The translations under genes and the position numbers were made by a program. The notes under the pieces were generated by a model, which was not told where the DNA came from, did not search any database, and saw only the letters and a program-made list of their open reading frames with translations. From UBA2040 sp041751955 (lineage in GTDB: Bacteria > Bacteroidota > Bacteroidia > Flavobacteriales_D > Crocinitomicaceae), in contig JBGSIB010000065.1 of NCBI GenBank assembly GCA_041751955.1, positions 67,011 through 131,010 of the forward strand: 64,000 nucleotides of DNA, read 5' to 3'. Below are positions 1 to 8,286 of this stretch, piece after piece (position 1 is the stretch's first letter; every line of letters begins with the position of its first letter).

Positions 1-2
1 TA

Positions 3-344
3 ATTGAAAGTTCTAGTTCCAATTTTTTTATAGTCAGCAACGGTGTTTTGTACACGCCAGGACTTGAGGAAGGGTGTTTAGCAGGCACAATGCGGATGCA
101 AATAATTAACTTGGCCTTAGCAAATGGAATAAAGGTTTATGAAAGTGCTATTCTACCGCAAAATTTATTGAGCGCAGATGAAGTCTTTTTAACCAACGCT
201 GTTCATGGGATAATGTGGGTCAGTGGATATCGCACCAAAAGATACTTTAACAATACCTCTAGAAAATTGGTCGCTCACCTCAATGAGTTTTGGGACAATC
301 ATCTTAACCCAAAAACGAATCAGCTAGAAGATACGGAAGAATGA
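3..344 (+). CDS. Aminotransferase class IV (PabC/BCAT-like), 3' part only
   Basis: The reading frame is open from the left edge, so only the C-terminal ~113 residues are present. They resemble the C-terminal half of fold-type IV PLP enzymes such as 4-amino-4-deoxychorismate lyase or branched-chain/D-amino-acid aminotransferases. Visible features are the stretch N-G-V-L-Y-T-P near residues 12-20, a G-C-L-A-G-T-M-R turn that would bind the cofactor phosphate, and S-A-D-E-V-F-L-T-N-A ahead of the final strand. Substrate cannot be decided without the N-terminal half and the catalytic lysine, which lie outside the window. An ADC lyase role in folate synthesis is the likeliest reading. Confidence 0.75.
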   Translation: MESSSSNFFIVSNGVLYTPGLEEGCLAGTMRMQIINLALANGIKVYESAILPQNLLSADEVFLTNAVHGIMWVSGYRTKRYFNNTSRKLVAHLNEFWDNHLNPKTNQLEDTEE

Positions 345-406
345 GAAAACTTAATTATATAAATGTTAACTGAAAGTATAATTCAATACATTCAATGAAA
401 ATTCTG

Positions 407-414
407 TATCTTTG
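407..414 (+). promoter_or_regulatory. Promoter -7 element for the cold-shock gene
   Basis: TATCTTTG is a perfect match to the Bacteroidota housekeeping -7 consensus TAnnTTTG. No good -33 TTG is visible at the expected distance. Transcription would begin near 419 and give a leader of about 140 nt before the ATG at 560. Confidence 0.6.
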
Positions 415-418
415 CACG

Positions 419-559
419 AGCGTAGCACAAATTATGTGCGTTTTGTCATTCCTTTTTGAATAATAATTAGACAAGTCAGTCCCAATCTATTGACCAATCG
501 ATTCTTAGTTAAGTAGTTAATGACGTGCTAAACCAGAATTAGAAATTTTAATAAAGTCA
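419..559 (+). promoter_or_regulatory. Long structured 5' leader of the cold-shock gene
   Basis: This untranslated stretch can form a short hairpin from GCACA (425-429) and TGTGC (435-439). Alternatively, the 12 nt at 519-530 can pair with GTCATT (445-450) and TAGCAC (423-428). The two folds compete for the GCAC at 425-428, an arrangement reminiscent of cold-shock mRNA thermosensors. The pairings are visible in the sequence; the switch is inference. Confidence 0.35.
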
Positions 560-1009
560 ATGGGTAAGTCACAAGAAACCTACAGTAAAAAAGAAAAAGA
601 GAAGAAGCGCTTGAAAAAACGTCAAGATAAACTTCTCAAAAAAGGAGAGCGAAAAGAAAATTCTACCGGTGGTGGATTAGAAAACATGATGGCCTATTTG
701 GACGCCGAAGGTAATATCGTAGATACTCCGCCAGAAATCACCAAAAAAGTTGAAATCGATCCAAATGATATCGTTTTAGGAGTGCCAACTCGTGAAGCGG
801 AAGAAGACCATGGAGATCCAGAAGGGAAAGTTGCTTTTTACAACGATTCTAAAGGTTATGGTTTTATAAAGGATTTAAGAACGCAAGAAAGTTATTTTTT
901 CCATGTTAATGGTTTAATTGACGAAGTTCGCGAGAATGATAAGGTAACTTTTGTTTTAGAGCGTGGTCCAAAAGGAATGAACGCTGTTAAAGTTAAAAGA
1001 ATCAGTTAA
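560..1009 (+). CDS. Cold-shock-domain RNA-binding protein with basic N-terminal extension
   Basis: A 149-residue protein. The first ~40 residues are very rich in Lys, Arg and Glu and probably helical or disordered. The C-terminal ~62 residues form a cold-shock (OB-fold) domain: G-K-V-A-F-Y-N opens it, K-G-Y-G-F-I is the RNP1-like motif and Y-F-F-H-V is RNP2-like. Such domains bind single-stranded RNA and melt secondary structure. The next gene, 51 bp downstream on the same strand, is a DEAD-box-type RNA helicase, so the pair probably acts in RNA remodelling and cold adaptation. Canonical CspA proteins are about 70 residues; the extension is common in Bacteroidota relatives. Confidence 0.88.
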   Translation: MGKSQETYSKKEKEKKRLKKRQDKLLKKGERKENSTGGGLENMMAYLDAEGNIVDTPPEITKKVEIDPNDIVLGVPTREAEEDHGDPEGKVAFYNDSKGYGFIKDLRTQESYFFHVNGLIDEVRENDKVTFVLERGPKGMNAVKVKRIS

Positions 1010-1016
1010 TTGAGCG

Positions 1017-1042
1017 GAACCTTTGGGTTCTAACAGTTTTTC
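1017..1042 (+). terminator. Weak hairpin between the cold-shock and helicase genes
   Basis: GAACC (1017-1021) and GGTTC (1026-1030) form a 5-bp stem with loop TTTG, followed by a run of five T a few bases later. It may attenuate rather than stop transcription into the helicase gene. Confidence 0.3.
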
Positions 1043-1060
1043 GAATCAAAAAATTTAAGC

Positions 1061-2416
1061 ATGTCCACTTTCGATAATTTCAAACTTAAGAAAGCTCTTC
1101 GAAATGCGATAGCGGACTTGGGCTTTACAGCCCCGACACCCGTTCAGGAACAGTCTATGGCTCCAGTTTTGTCTGGAAAAGATGTTTTGGGTATAGCACA
1201 AACTGGTACAGGTAAGACATTGGCTTATATGTTGCCAATTTTGGAAGGTTTGACGTATTCTGATCAGTTGCATCCCCGAGTTTTAATTTTGGTGCCGACA
1301 AGAGAGCTTGTTGTTCAAGTTGTGGATCAAATAGCCTTGTTCACTAAATACATGAATGTTCGTGTTCTAGGCATATACGGTGGTGTTAATATCAATACGC
1401 AGCGCAAAAATATTGCATTAGGAACCGATATCATCGTTGCAACACCAGGACGATTATATGATTTAGTTTTGAATCAATCTCTATCATTGAAATTTGCGAA
1501 AAAATTAGTGATAGACGAGGTAGATGTCATGTTAGACCTCGGATTTCGACCTCAACTCATGAGCATTTTCGAGTTAATGCCGGAGAAGCGTCAGAATATT
1601 ATGTTCTCGGCAACTATGACGGAAGAAGTTGAAGAGCTTATTGACGCTTTTTTTATTGCTCCACATAAAATATCAATTGCTGTCAGCGGAACTCCGCTGG
1701 ACAATATTAGTCAAACCAGTTATAATGTTGAGAATTTCTACACGAAGGTTAATTTGCTGAAGCATTTGATATCTGACAGAGAAACTTTCCGAAAGGTTCT
1801 AGTGTTTATGGGAAGCAAACGTTTGGCGGATAAACTTTTCCTTGAATTGGAGGAAGATTTTGGTCAAGAAACAGGAATCATCCATTCGAATAAAGCCCAA
1901 AACACCAGACTTGTTGCCATAGATCAGTTTGATCAGGGTCAAAATAGAATTTTAGTTGCCACAGATGTAATTGCCAGAGGATTAGATTTAGACAGAATAA
2001 CACATGTCATCAATTTCGATACACCAATTTTCCCGGAAAATTATATGCATCGAATTGGTCGAACAGGTCGAGCGGAAGAACAAGGGAGTTCCATTTTGTT
2101 TTCGACAGAAAAAGAGTTAAAAGCCAAAGAAGCTATTGAATCCTTGATGGATTATACTATTCCTTTGATTCCTTTTCCTGAAGAGGTAAAGTATTCAAGT
2201 GATTTACTCCCGGAAGAGCGACCAGATGATTTCATCGATAAAAACCCTACCCGAAACGACAGAAACGAGGAGCGAGGAGCGAGTTTTCATGAGAAAAAGA
2301 AGAAAAATCAAAAGGTAAATCTTGGTGGAAGCTACAAACAAAATATAGGCAAGAAATACAAAAAACCTAAGACACGTGGAGATAAAACGTACCACGCCAA
2401 AAAACGACGTGGCTAA
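1061..2416 (+). CDS. DEAD-box family RNA helicase (RhlE-like) with DEVD motif II
   Basis: A 451-residue superfamily 2 RNA helicase. Motifs in order: a Q motif around T-P-V-Q-E-Q-S; motif I A-Q-T-G-T-G-K-T; Ia P-T-R-E-L; Ib T-P-G-R; motif II D-E-V-D in place of D-E-A-D; motif III S-A-T; motif V A-R-G-L-D; motif VI H-R-I-G-R-T-G-R. The last ~70 residues are a Lys/Arg-rich tail typical of RhlE-type proteins that bind RNA non-specifically. It follows the cold-shock-domain gene by 51 bp, probably as an operon for RNA unfolding at low temperature. The Ala-to-Val change in motif II keeps the catalytic Asp-Glu, so ATPase activity is expected. Confidence 0.92.
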   Translation: MSTFDNFKLKKALRNAIADLGFTAPTPVQEQSMAPVLSGKDVLGIAQTGTGKTLAYMLPILEGLTYSDQLHPRVLILVPTRELVVQVVDQIALFTKYMNVRVLGIYGGVNINTQRKNIALGTDIIVATPGRLYDLVLNQSLSLKFAKKLVIDEVDVMLDLGFRPQLMSIFELMPEKRQNIMFSATMTEEVEELIDAFFIAPHKISIAVSGTPLDNISQTSYNVENFYTKVNLLKHLISDRETFRKVLVFMGSKRLADKLFLELEEDFGQETGIIHSNKAQNTRLVAIDQFDQGQNRILVATDVIARGLDLDRITHVINFDTPIFPENYMHRIGRTGRAEEQGSSILFSTEKELKAKEAIESLMDYTIPLIPFPEEVKYSSDLLPEERPDDFIDKNPTRNDRNEERGASFHEKKKKNQKVNLGGSYKQNIGKKYKKPKTRGDKTYHAKKRRG

Positions 2417-2419
2417 ATT

Positions 2420-2725
2420 CTACTGATTTTTCAATTTTGCTTTCGCGTTCTTAATACTATCAATTTCAGCCTGATTCGGTGCGTTGTGAACAGGCGCCTC
2501 TTTCAATTGTTTATCTTGTTGTCTTTGAGCCTTTTTCATTTGTCTTCGCTCTTTTCTAGTCATTTTGCCCTTTGCAATAGTATTAATTGAATCGGTCGTT
2601 ACGTGCTGAAAATGAGTTGAAGCACTTGTTGTGTTATTTTCTTTTATTTCTTTTCCGTTTCCTCCTTGGCAAGAGACAGTGAGTACAATTGCATAAGTGC
2701 TAATCCAAAATGATAATCTTTTCAT
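2420..2725 (-). CDS. Small putative lipoprotein, basic and low-complexity
   Basis: A 101-residue protein with a hydrophobic N-terminus ending at V-S-C-Q, a plausible but atypical lipoprotein cleavage site around Cys19. The mature part is hydrophilic, with a Lys/Arg/Gln-rich segment (M-T-R-K-E-R-R-Q-M-K-K). No known domain was recognised. Its start overlaps the 3' end of the upstream T9SS-sorted gene by 26 bp, so the two are probably co-transcribed. It ends 3 bp from the convergent helicase gene. Confidence 0.6.
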   Translation of the reverse strand: MKRLSFWISTYAIVLTVSCQGGNGKEIKENNTTSASTHFQHVTTDSINTIAKGKMTRKERRQMKKAQRQQDKQLKEAPVHNAPNQAEIDSIKNAKAKLKNQ

Positions 2726-4562
2726 TTTTCAATGTTTTAGAATTCGTGGATATAGAAACAAAATATGTGCCAGCAGATAAAGCACCTTTGTTAAAGGTCA
2801 ATTTGTTCTCCCCATTTTTTGGAGTGCCTTGAAATAGTTTTTTAACTGTTTTGCCATTCAAGTCCTTGATTTCTATGCTTATTTCTTCTGGAGATTCTGA
2901 CATAAAATTTATTCGAATGAAGTCGTAAGTTGGAACGGGGTAAATGATAAAATTATCATCTTTTTCATTCTCAACTAGCGCAGTGACATCTGTTCCACTA
3001 ACTTCCGCTATCCATGTTTTATAGGTGTTTGAAACTCCGGCTTGAGGAATGTTTGCTCCATAACAACCCGCCACCCAAATTTTTGGAGATGCACTATTGT
3101 GTCGTCTTGAAATTCCAGAATAGTCACCCCAACGCTCATTACCAGTAATTACGTCAATATGAGATTCTCCAGCTTTCACGAGAGTCGAAGTCGACCAATT
3201 CATGGCATTATCACAATTTACGACGCGTACTTCTGCAAATTTGTTTGGTGCTGCGCTCAAATAGCCAATCATAACGGATTTGTTATTCGTTAGATTGGTA
3301 AAAGATGCAACTGTAGGGTACGAATTGTCAAGTGTTCCAGGAGATCCAAAAGTAGAAGAGGTGTTTGTTCCCGTACCTACATTCAAACGATTATAATTAA
3401 TACCATTCCACCCCGAACCAACATCAGAATGAAAAACATAGTGAACAAGGCCATCTAAAAAGAATGCGCTCTGGATACGGCAATCACCATTACTTAATGT
3501 TTGTGTGCTGCCCTGTTGATTGGCATCTGCTGCTGGGCTGTAGAAAGTTGAATTGATAACCGTTTGATTCAATTGAGGGTTGGAAGCCAAAACATTCGTT
3601 AATGTCCATAATTTAATTTTATTACCCCCGCCAGCGCTATTGCTAACAAAATTAATTCCAGGACCAATATTTGTTCCATTTCCTGAGGATGCAGGAACAA
3701 GCGTGAAAGCATTAAAAACAGTATTGTCTAATCCAGACCAAACTTGAAAATTGACAGTTCCTCCAGAGTATCCTTGCGATTTTGTCATTTGATAAACAAC
3801 AGCCTCATTGAAGTTATTTGAATTGGAAAACAAGTTTCCTGTAACGACTACTTCTTGCGATGTTACACCAATATTCGGATAATCAAACCAGCTACCATCA
3901 TTTAAAGGATTTCCACTAAATGCATACGTCCACCAGCCATCATTGGGATTATTTGTTTTTGAAAAACTGACTACAACTTTCGAATTGCTCGAATTTGTGC
4001 CATGTAATACAACTAAAACAAATCTGTCCGATCCAGCATCATAAGTGACTTTAGGGTCATAAAGCTGACCGTTTAGAGTATTGTCGTTGAAAAAGTCAGA
4101 CCAATAATCACCATATAAGAAATTTCCACTTGTGTTGTAATAGATTATTCCATCATTGTTTGCTGTGACAATGAATCCTCCATTTGAAATAGCCATTGCA
4201 TTGTCTGGTGGTATGCCGACAGTTGTCCAATTCGCTTCAAAATTAGAACCCAATACCGGCGTAGCAGTGCTTTTTGCAATTATGTCCTCGGAAGGTTTTA
4301 TTGTGGATCGCTCACTTTGTTTGATTGTTTTTATGGCGTGAACCTCTGGTAAAAGGTGGTTTCGCGAAAAGGTCGGTCGCACAGACGACGCCCATTTTTG
4401 AGAATTGGGGTTGGTCGTCACTTCCGTTAAAAGGCTTTGTGCTTTAATTTCTGAATGCACAGCTGCATTCTCCTTAAATGTAATTACTTCTTCACCATTG
4501 TTTTGTGCAAAGACAGTTCCTGCAGTGAAAAGGATAAAAATAAATGTGTTAATTTTTTTCAT
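2700..4562 (-). CDS. Secreted protein with T9SS C-terminal sorting domain
   Basis: The ATG at 4562 gives a clean signal peptide (M-K-K-I-N-T-F-I-F-I-L-F, cleavage near V-F-A-Q). A second ATG 12 bp upstream, at 4574, is less likely. The ~450-residue central region is rich in Gly, Asn, Ser and aromatic residues and looks like a beta-propeller or beta-helix exoprotein; no catalytic motif was recognised. The last ~80 residues are a type A T9SS sorting domain, with I-I-Y-P-V-P at its start, L-N-G-K-T-V in the middle and G-T-Y-F-V-S-I near the end. The product should be carried across the outer membrane and anchored or released. Substrate is unknown. Confidence 0.82.
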   Translation of the reverse strand: MKKINTFIFILFTAGTVFAQNNGEEVITFKENAAVHSEIKAQSLLTEVTTNPNSQKWASSVRPTFSRNHLLPEVHAIKTIKQSERSTIKPSEDIIAKSTATPVLGSNFEANWTTVGIPPDNAMAISNGGFIVTANNDGIIYYNTSGNFLYGDYWSDFFNDNTLNGQLYDPKVTYDAGSDRFVLVVLHGTNSSNSKVVVSFSKTNNPNDGWWTYAFSGNPLNDGSWFDYPNIGVTSQEVVVTGNLFSNSNNFNEAVVYQMTKSQGYSGGTVNFQVWSGLDNTVFNAFTLVPASSGNGTNIGPGINFVSNSAGGGNKIKLWTLTNVLASNPQLNQTVINSTFYSPAADANQQGSTQTLSNGDCRIQSAFFLDGLVHYVFHSDVGSGWNGINYNRLNVGTGTNTSSTFGSPGTLDNSYPTVASFTNLTNNKSVMIGYLSAAPNKFAEVRVVNCDNAMNWSTSTLVKAGESHIDVITGNERWGDYSGISRRHNSASPKIWVAGCYGANIPQAGVSNTYKTWIAEVSGTDVTALVENEKDDNFIIYPVPTYDFIRINFMSESPEEISIEIKDLNGKTVKKLFQGTPKNGENKLTFNKGALSAGTYFVSISTNSKTLKNEKIIILD

Positions 4563-4759
4563 ATTGTTGAGCATAAGTGCTTAAAAGTAACAAATATTCG
4601 ATTTGTATAATAGAAAAAGATAATTTTTTGAAACTGTTTAGTTTGTGCAGATAAGAGAGATGATATTCTCATTTCCAAACGATTCCTCGCTACACGATAG
4701 GTAAAAGATTTATCTTTACTGCTTTTTAGAGATCCAAAAAGTATTTTTTTCATTTTGAA

Positions 4760-4788
4760 TAGGGGTAAGGTGAATTTAGATTGTCTTT
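4760..4788 (+). promoter_or_regulatory. Putative ECF sigma promoter of the sigma/anti-sigma operon
   Basis: TAGGGGTA (4760-4767), 12 nt, then ATTGTCTTT (4780-4788), placed 37 nt before the sigma gene ATG. The same two blocks at the same spacing stand before the TonB receptor gene at 8287. The GTC core of the second block and the overall spacing fit ECF-type promoters, and auto-regulation by the adjacent sigma factor is the simplest reading. Confidence 0.6.
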
Positions 4789-4825
4789 CTAGTAGAAATA
4801 GATAAAAAAGAATATTTGTCATTAT

Positions 4826-5380
4826 ATGAACGCTGTTGTAGAAGTAAATTCTGAGCATTTCGAAGCTCTTTTTCGTGAGCATTACGAAGGATTAGGGAGA
4901 TATGCGTTTTCGATATTGAAGAATCAATCTGTTTCTGAAGATACTGTACAAAAATTGTTTGTGAATTTATGGGAGAAAAGAAAAGAACTCCGAATTCAAG
5001 AAATCAAGCCGTATTTGTACAGGTCGATATACAATTTGAGTATGAACGAGCTTAAAAAAATAAAAAAAAATCAGTTGCATGTGGAAATATCAGAGCGACC
5101 CGAGGTATCTGGAAGTTCAGATTCAAGCAATGGAATTCTGCAAGAAGAGTTGGAAGGTAAAATTGAGCAAGCTTTACAAACTCTTCCTGAAAAATGCGGC
5201 GAAGTGTTTCGAATGAGTCGTTTTAGTGAAATGTCCTATAAAGAAATTTCAGAGAAACTTGATATTTCTATCAAAACGGTTGAAAACCACATGGGAAAGG
5301 CACTACGATTGATGCGTATTGAGCTAAAAGAGTATTTATCTGAAGTAATTGTTATACTATTTTTATTAAAGGGATGGTAG
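4826..5380 (+). CDS. ECF RNA polymerase sigma factor, FecI-like
   Basis: A 184-residue sigma-70 family ECF factor of the Bacteroidota type. Region 2 spans about residues 10-75 (F-R-E-H-Y-E-G-L-G-R-Y-A-F, then N-L-W-E-K-R and Y-L-Y-R-S-I-Y-N). Region 4 is around 115-170 (L-P-E-K-C-G-E-V-F, S-Y-K-E-I-S-E-K-L-D-I-S, then K-T-V-E-N-H). It overlaps the FecR gene by 7 bp, the usual sigma/anti-sigma coupling. The promoter motif before it recurs before the TonB receptor gene, which suggests it drives both. The inducing signal probably passes through FecR and the STN protein two genes on. Confidence 0.93.
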   Translation: MNAVVEVNSEHFEALFREHYEGLGRYAFSILKNQSVSEDTVQKLFVNLWEKRKELRIQEIKPYLYRSIYNLSMNELKKIKKNQLHVEISERPEVSGSSDSSNGILQEELEGKIEQALQTLPEKCGEVFRMSRFSEMSYKEISEKLDISIKTVENHMGKALRLMRIELKEYLSEVIVILFLLKGW

Positions 5381-6390
5381 ATACCAACAATCATATCGAA
5401 ACACTTATCGTTACATTTTTGCGAGGATATGCCAGTCCTGAGGAAGCTATGCTTTTGCAGCAGTGGATAAATGCTTCTGAAGAAAACAAACAAATTTTTA
5501 CTCAATTTGAGAAGTTATATTCCGTAACACATAATTCAGAGTCTTTCGATATTTCTTTAAAAGAAAATATATGGAGAAGCATTAAAGAAATTACTGTTAA
5601 ACAAGAAGTTAAGTTGATTCATTTCAATAGGAATCAGTTTGTTTTTGCTCTTGTTGCTGTACTCACTCTAGCATTTATTACGACAACAATTTGGTTCAAT
5701 AATTCAGTGAAAAAAGAGGTTTTGTCTGTTGTAAAAACCTTCGAAATCAAAAAGAACGAAGTTCAAAATCGCACGCTAGTAGCTGTGAATGGCTTAGAGT
5801 CTTTTACGCTTTCTGATTTATCCAATATCAAACTGAGCAAAGGAAGTAAGCTTATTTTTGATAAAAACTTCAACCAAAAAGATCGAATGCTTGAATTGAA
5901 AGGAAGTGGCGAATTTCAGGTTGTCCATGACGAAGAAAAACCATTCATTTTGACTGTGCATAAATTAAGTATAATCGATATTGGTACTCTTTTTAGGGTT
6001 GAATCTAATCCAGATACGGTTAAGATAGTTGTTGAGGAAGGTGCAGTAGAGCTTCGCTTAAATGGACAAATTATCTCCATGAATGCAGGGGATAGTGCAT
6101 TCTACTTGATTAAGAAAGATTTCATCTCTCAATATAGTAGGAAAAAGGAGAGAAAAAATAAAGTTTTTGAGTTTGATGGAACAAGTTTGAAAGAGGTCGT
6201 ATCCATACTTAGTGAATTTTTTGAAAGACCAATTGTAATAAAGGATAAAGCACTTGAAACATGCCCATTAACGGTTCAGTTTAAAAATGAAAGCCTAGTA
6301 ACTATTCTAGATATTGTCAAAGAGCTAATGGATATTAAAATTGTAAACAATAACCAAGTAATCGAGTTGTATGGAAAAGGTTGTAACTAG
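5374..6390 (+). CDS. FecR-family anti-sigma factor
   Basis: A 338-residue single-pass inner-membrane regulator. The cytoplasmic N-terminus (about 1-85) begins with a helical segment of the form E-E-A-M-L-L-Q-Q-W-I-N that should hold the sigma factor. A transmembrane helix lies near residues 88-109. The periplasmic FecR domain follows (G-S-G-E-F-Q-V, then F-I-L-T-V and V-V-E-E-G-A-V-E-L). The last ~75 residues are the DUF4974-type domain common in Bacteroidota FecR, thought to contact an STN domain. It overlaps its sigma gene and also the next gene by 20 bp, so all three are translationally linked. Confidence 0.92.
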   Translation: MVDTNNHIETLIVTFLRGYASPEEAMLLQQWINASEENKQIFTQFEKLYSVTHNSESFDISLKENIWRSIKEITVKQEVKLIHFNRNQFVFALVAVLTLAFITTTIWFNNSVKKEVLSVVKTFEIKKNEVQNRTLVAVNGLESFTLSDLSNIKLSKGSKLIFDKNFNQKDRMLELKGSGEFQVVHDEEKPFILTVHKLSIIDIGTLFRVESNPDTVKIVVEEGAVELRLNGQIISMNAGDSAFYLIKKDFISQYSRKKERKNKVFEFDGTSLKEVVSILSEFFERPIVIKDKALETCPLTVQFKNESLVTILDIVKELMDIKIVNNNQVIELYGKGCN

Positions 6391-8215
6391 AATAACTCTG
6401 ATTTTCAGCTTGGTATTTGGTTCTTTTTCAAGTGTTTGGTCTCAGGAAATAGTTCCACCTCTTGAGCGTAAAGTTTCATTGGAATTCAACGGTGCGAGAG
6501 TGAAAGAGGTTTTAAAAAAAATAGAACAACAAGCGGATCTATCTTTTGCCTATAAAACTGGAATTTTAGATGAAAATATTTTGTTGAATAGAGCTTATGT
6601 CAACAAATCTGTTCGAGAGGTACTTAACGACGTTTTCCAAGGGTCGATAAGCTATAAAGCGAAAGGAAATTACATTTTGTTACAAAGTAATGTTAAATCA
6701 GAAGGAACAGAAGTAATTATTGAAGGATATGTGGTCGATCTTATTACAGATTTGAAGATTCCATATGCCACGATATATGATGTCGCAACGCTATCTTCAG
6801 CCGTGTCAGATGAATACGGACATTACATTTTGAAATTGGACGTAAACAAAACATCCAATTTGAAAGTTAAAAAACAAAATTATCACGATGCAGATATCTT
6901 ATATAGAATGGAAGGGTCAAACGTAATAAACATTATGATGCAACCTTTTGATTTACAGAAAGATTCAGTTCAAATAGTTTTTAGCGACACTTCTAGTCTG
7001 TTGAAAAGAATTCAAACTTTAAGATGGTTGAAACTTTCAGATGAACGAAAAGCAAATATTGGCAATTTCAAAGATTTGATCCAAAGCAAGGTGCAGTTTT
7101 CAGTGCTACCCAACATTGGCACAAATGGAAAGTTAAGTAGTTCAACTACGGTCGATTATTCATTTAATCTCTTAGGAGGATTTGTTGGAGGTGTGCGGAA
7201 ATTAGAACTTGGAGGAATCTTTAATATGGATTTAGATTCTGTTCAATATGCGCAAGCGGCTGGTGTTTTCAATGTTGTTGGTGGTCCGCAAAGTGGATTT
7301 CAAGGATCAGGTGTTTTTAATTTAAATCTTTCATCATTCCAAGGGGCACAATTTGGTGGAACCTCGAATTTTGTTCGTGGCGACTTCAATGGGTTTCAAG
7401 GCGCTGGCTTTAGCAATGTTATTTTAGGAAAAGCAAGAGGGACTCAATTCGCTGGCTTCACTAATTTTGCTAAAGACTCGTCACTGTTATCTCAATTTGC
7501 AGGTTTCTATAACCATGCTGGAAAAAATAACAAGGGGGCACAAGTAGCTGGTTTCATGAATTATACGGGGCGTAATTTTAGTGGCGCACAAGTTGCTGGA
7601 TTTATGAACTTTTCACGAGATCATCTTGCTGGAACTCAAATTGCTGGTTTTCTTAACGTTGCAAAAAATGTAAATGGTTCTCAAATCGGTTTTTTAAACG
7701 TGAATGACAGTATTCACGGAATTCCCGTGGGTTTTCTTTCGTTTTCAAGAAAAGGATTACATCAATTAGAAATTTCAACTAACGAAGCAATACCCTTGCA
7801 ATTAGCCTTTAAAACGGGTGTGCATTCGTTTTACAATTCTCTTTTGGTTTCTGCACGTATTGAAAACAATCACAAACCTATATTTGGTTTGGGATATGGA
7901 ATAGGCACGAGTCTCCGGTTCAATGATAAAAATCGTCTGTTTTTCGATTTGCAAGGTCAGCAGTTTGTTCAATCCAATTTATTTGAACCCAATACTTTGA
8001 GTAAATTAACTGTTTCTTATCAATATCAATTCAAAAAGAACCTGGCTCTGGCTATCGGACCATCGTTGAATTTCTTGTATTTAAATGATACGAATCTAAG
8101 TTCAACCAATGATTTGAAGCGTTTGGCGCCCAATGATATTTATAACTTTTCCAGCTCAAACGGAAGATATGGACAAATGTGGGTAGGTGGACATTTGGCA
8201 CTAAGAATTTTCTAA
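6371..8215 (+). CDS. STN-domain outer-membrane protein with AGF-N surface repeats
   Basis: A 614-residue protein with a signal peptide (cleavage near V-W-S-Q). An STN/secretin-type domain spans about residues 34-105 and a CarboxypepD-regulatory-like beta-sandwich about 116-185. Residues ~290-460 carry roughly ten repeats of ~20 residues with the core Q-x-A-G-F-x-N, resembling the repeats of LA_2272-type surface proteins. The C-terminal ~150 residues are amphipathic strands ending in Phe, as in outer-membrane barrels. No TonB plug is visible. STN normally sits on a FecA-type receptor; here it is carried by a repeat protein coupled to fecI/fecR, while the separate TonB receptor downstream lacks STN. 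It may be the signal sensor. The repeat family name is from memory. Confidence 0.75.
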   Translation: MEKVVTRITLIFSLVFGSFSSVWSQEIVPPLERKVSLEFNGARVKEVLKKIEQQADLSFAYKTGILDENILLNRAYVNKSVREVLNDVFQGSISYKAKGNYILLQSNVKSEGTEVIIEGYVVDLITDLKIPYATIYDVATLSSAVSDEYGHYILKLDVNKTSNLKVKKQNYHDADILYRMEGSNVINIMMQPFDLQKDSVQIVFSDTSSLLKRIQTLRWLKLSDERKANIGNFKDLIQSKVQFSVLPNIGTNGKLSSSTTVDYSFNLLGGFVGGVRKLELGGIFNMDLDSVQYAQAAGVFNVVGGPQSGFQGSGVFNLNLSSFQGAQFGGTSNFVRGDFNGFQGAGFSNVILGKARGTQFAGFTNFAKDSSLLSQFAGFYNHAGKNNKGAQVAGFMNYTGRNFSGAQVAGFMNFSRDHLAGTQIAGFLNVAKNVNGSQIGFLNVNDSIHGIPVGFLSFSRKGLHQLEISTNEAIPLQLAFKTGVHSFYNSLLVSARIENNHKPIFGLGYGIGTSLRFNDKNRLFFDLQGQQFVQSNLFEPNTLSKLTVSYQYQFKKNLALAIGPSLNFLYLNDTNLSSTNDLKRLAPNDIYNFSSSNGRYGQMWVGGHLALRIF

Positions 8216-8231
8216 TTCTTTTCAAATCGAG

Positions 8232-8260
8232 TAGGGGTATTTGAGAATTATATTGTCTTT
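8232..8260 (+). promoter_or_regulatory. Putative ECF sigma promoter of the TonB receptor gene
   Basis: TAGGGGTA (8232-8239), 12 nt, then ATTGTCTTT (8252-8260), ending 26 nt before the ATG at 8287. Both blocks match the motif before the sigma gene at 4760-4788 base for base, while the 12-nt spacers differ, as expected for promoter elements rather than a duplicated segment. Confidence 0.6.
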
Positions 8261-8286
8261 AGATAAATCATCATAAACTAAAGACA

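Noticed and set aside
1055..1273. Minus-strand frame within the helicase gene
   Set aside because: Shadow of the strongly conserved helicase; Cys/Arg/His-rich translation with no coding character.
4559..4882. Minus-strand frame between the T9SS gene and the sigma gene
   Set aside because: It covers the ECF promoter motif and the sigma start, is low in protein-like composition and has no homology pattern.
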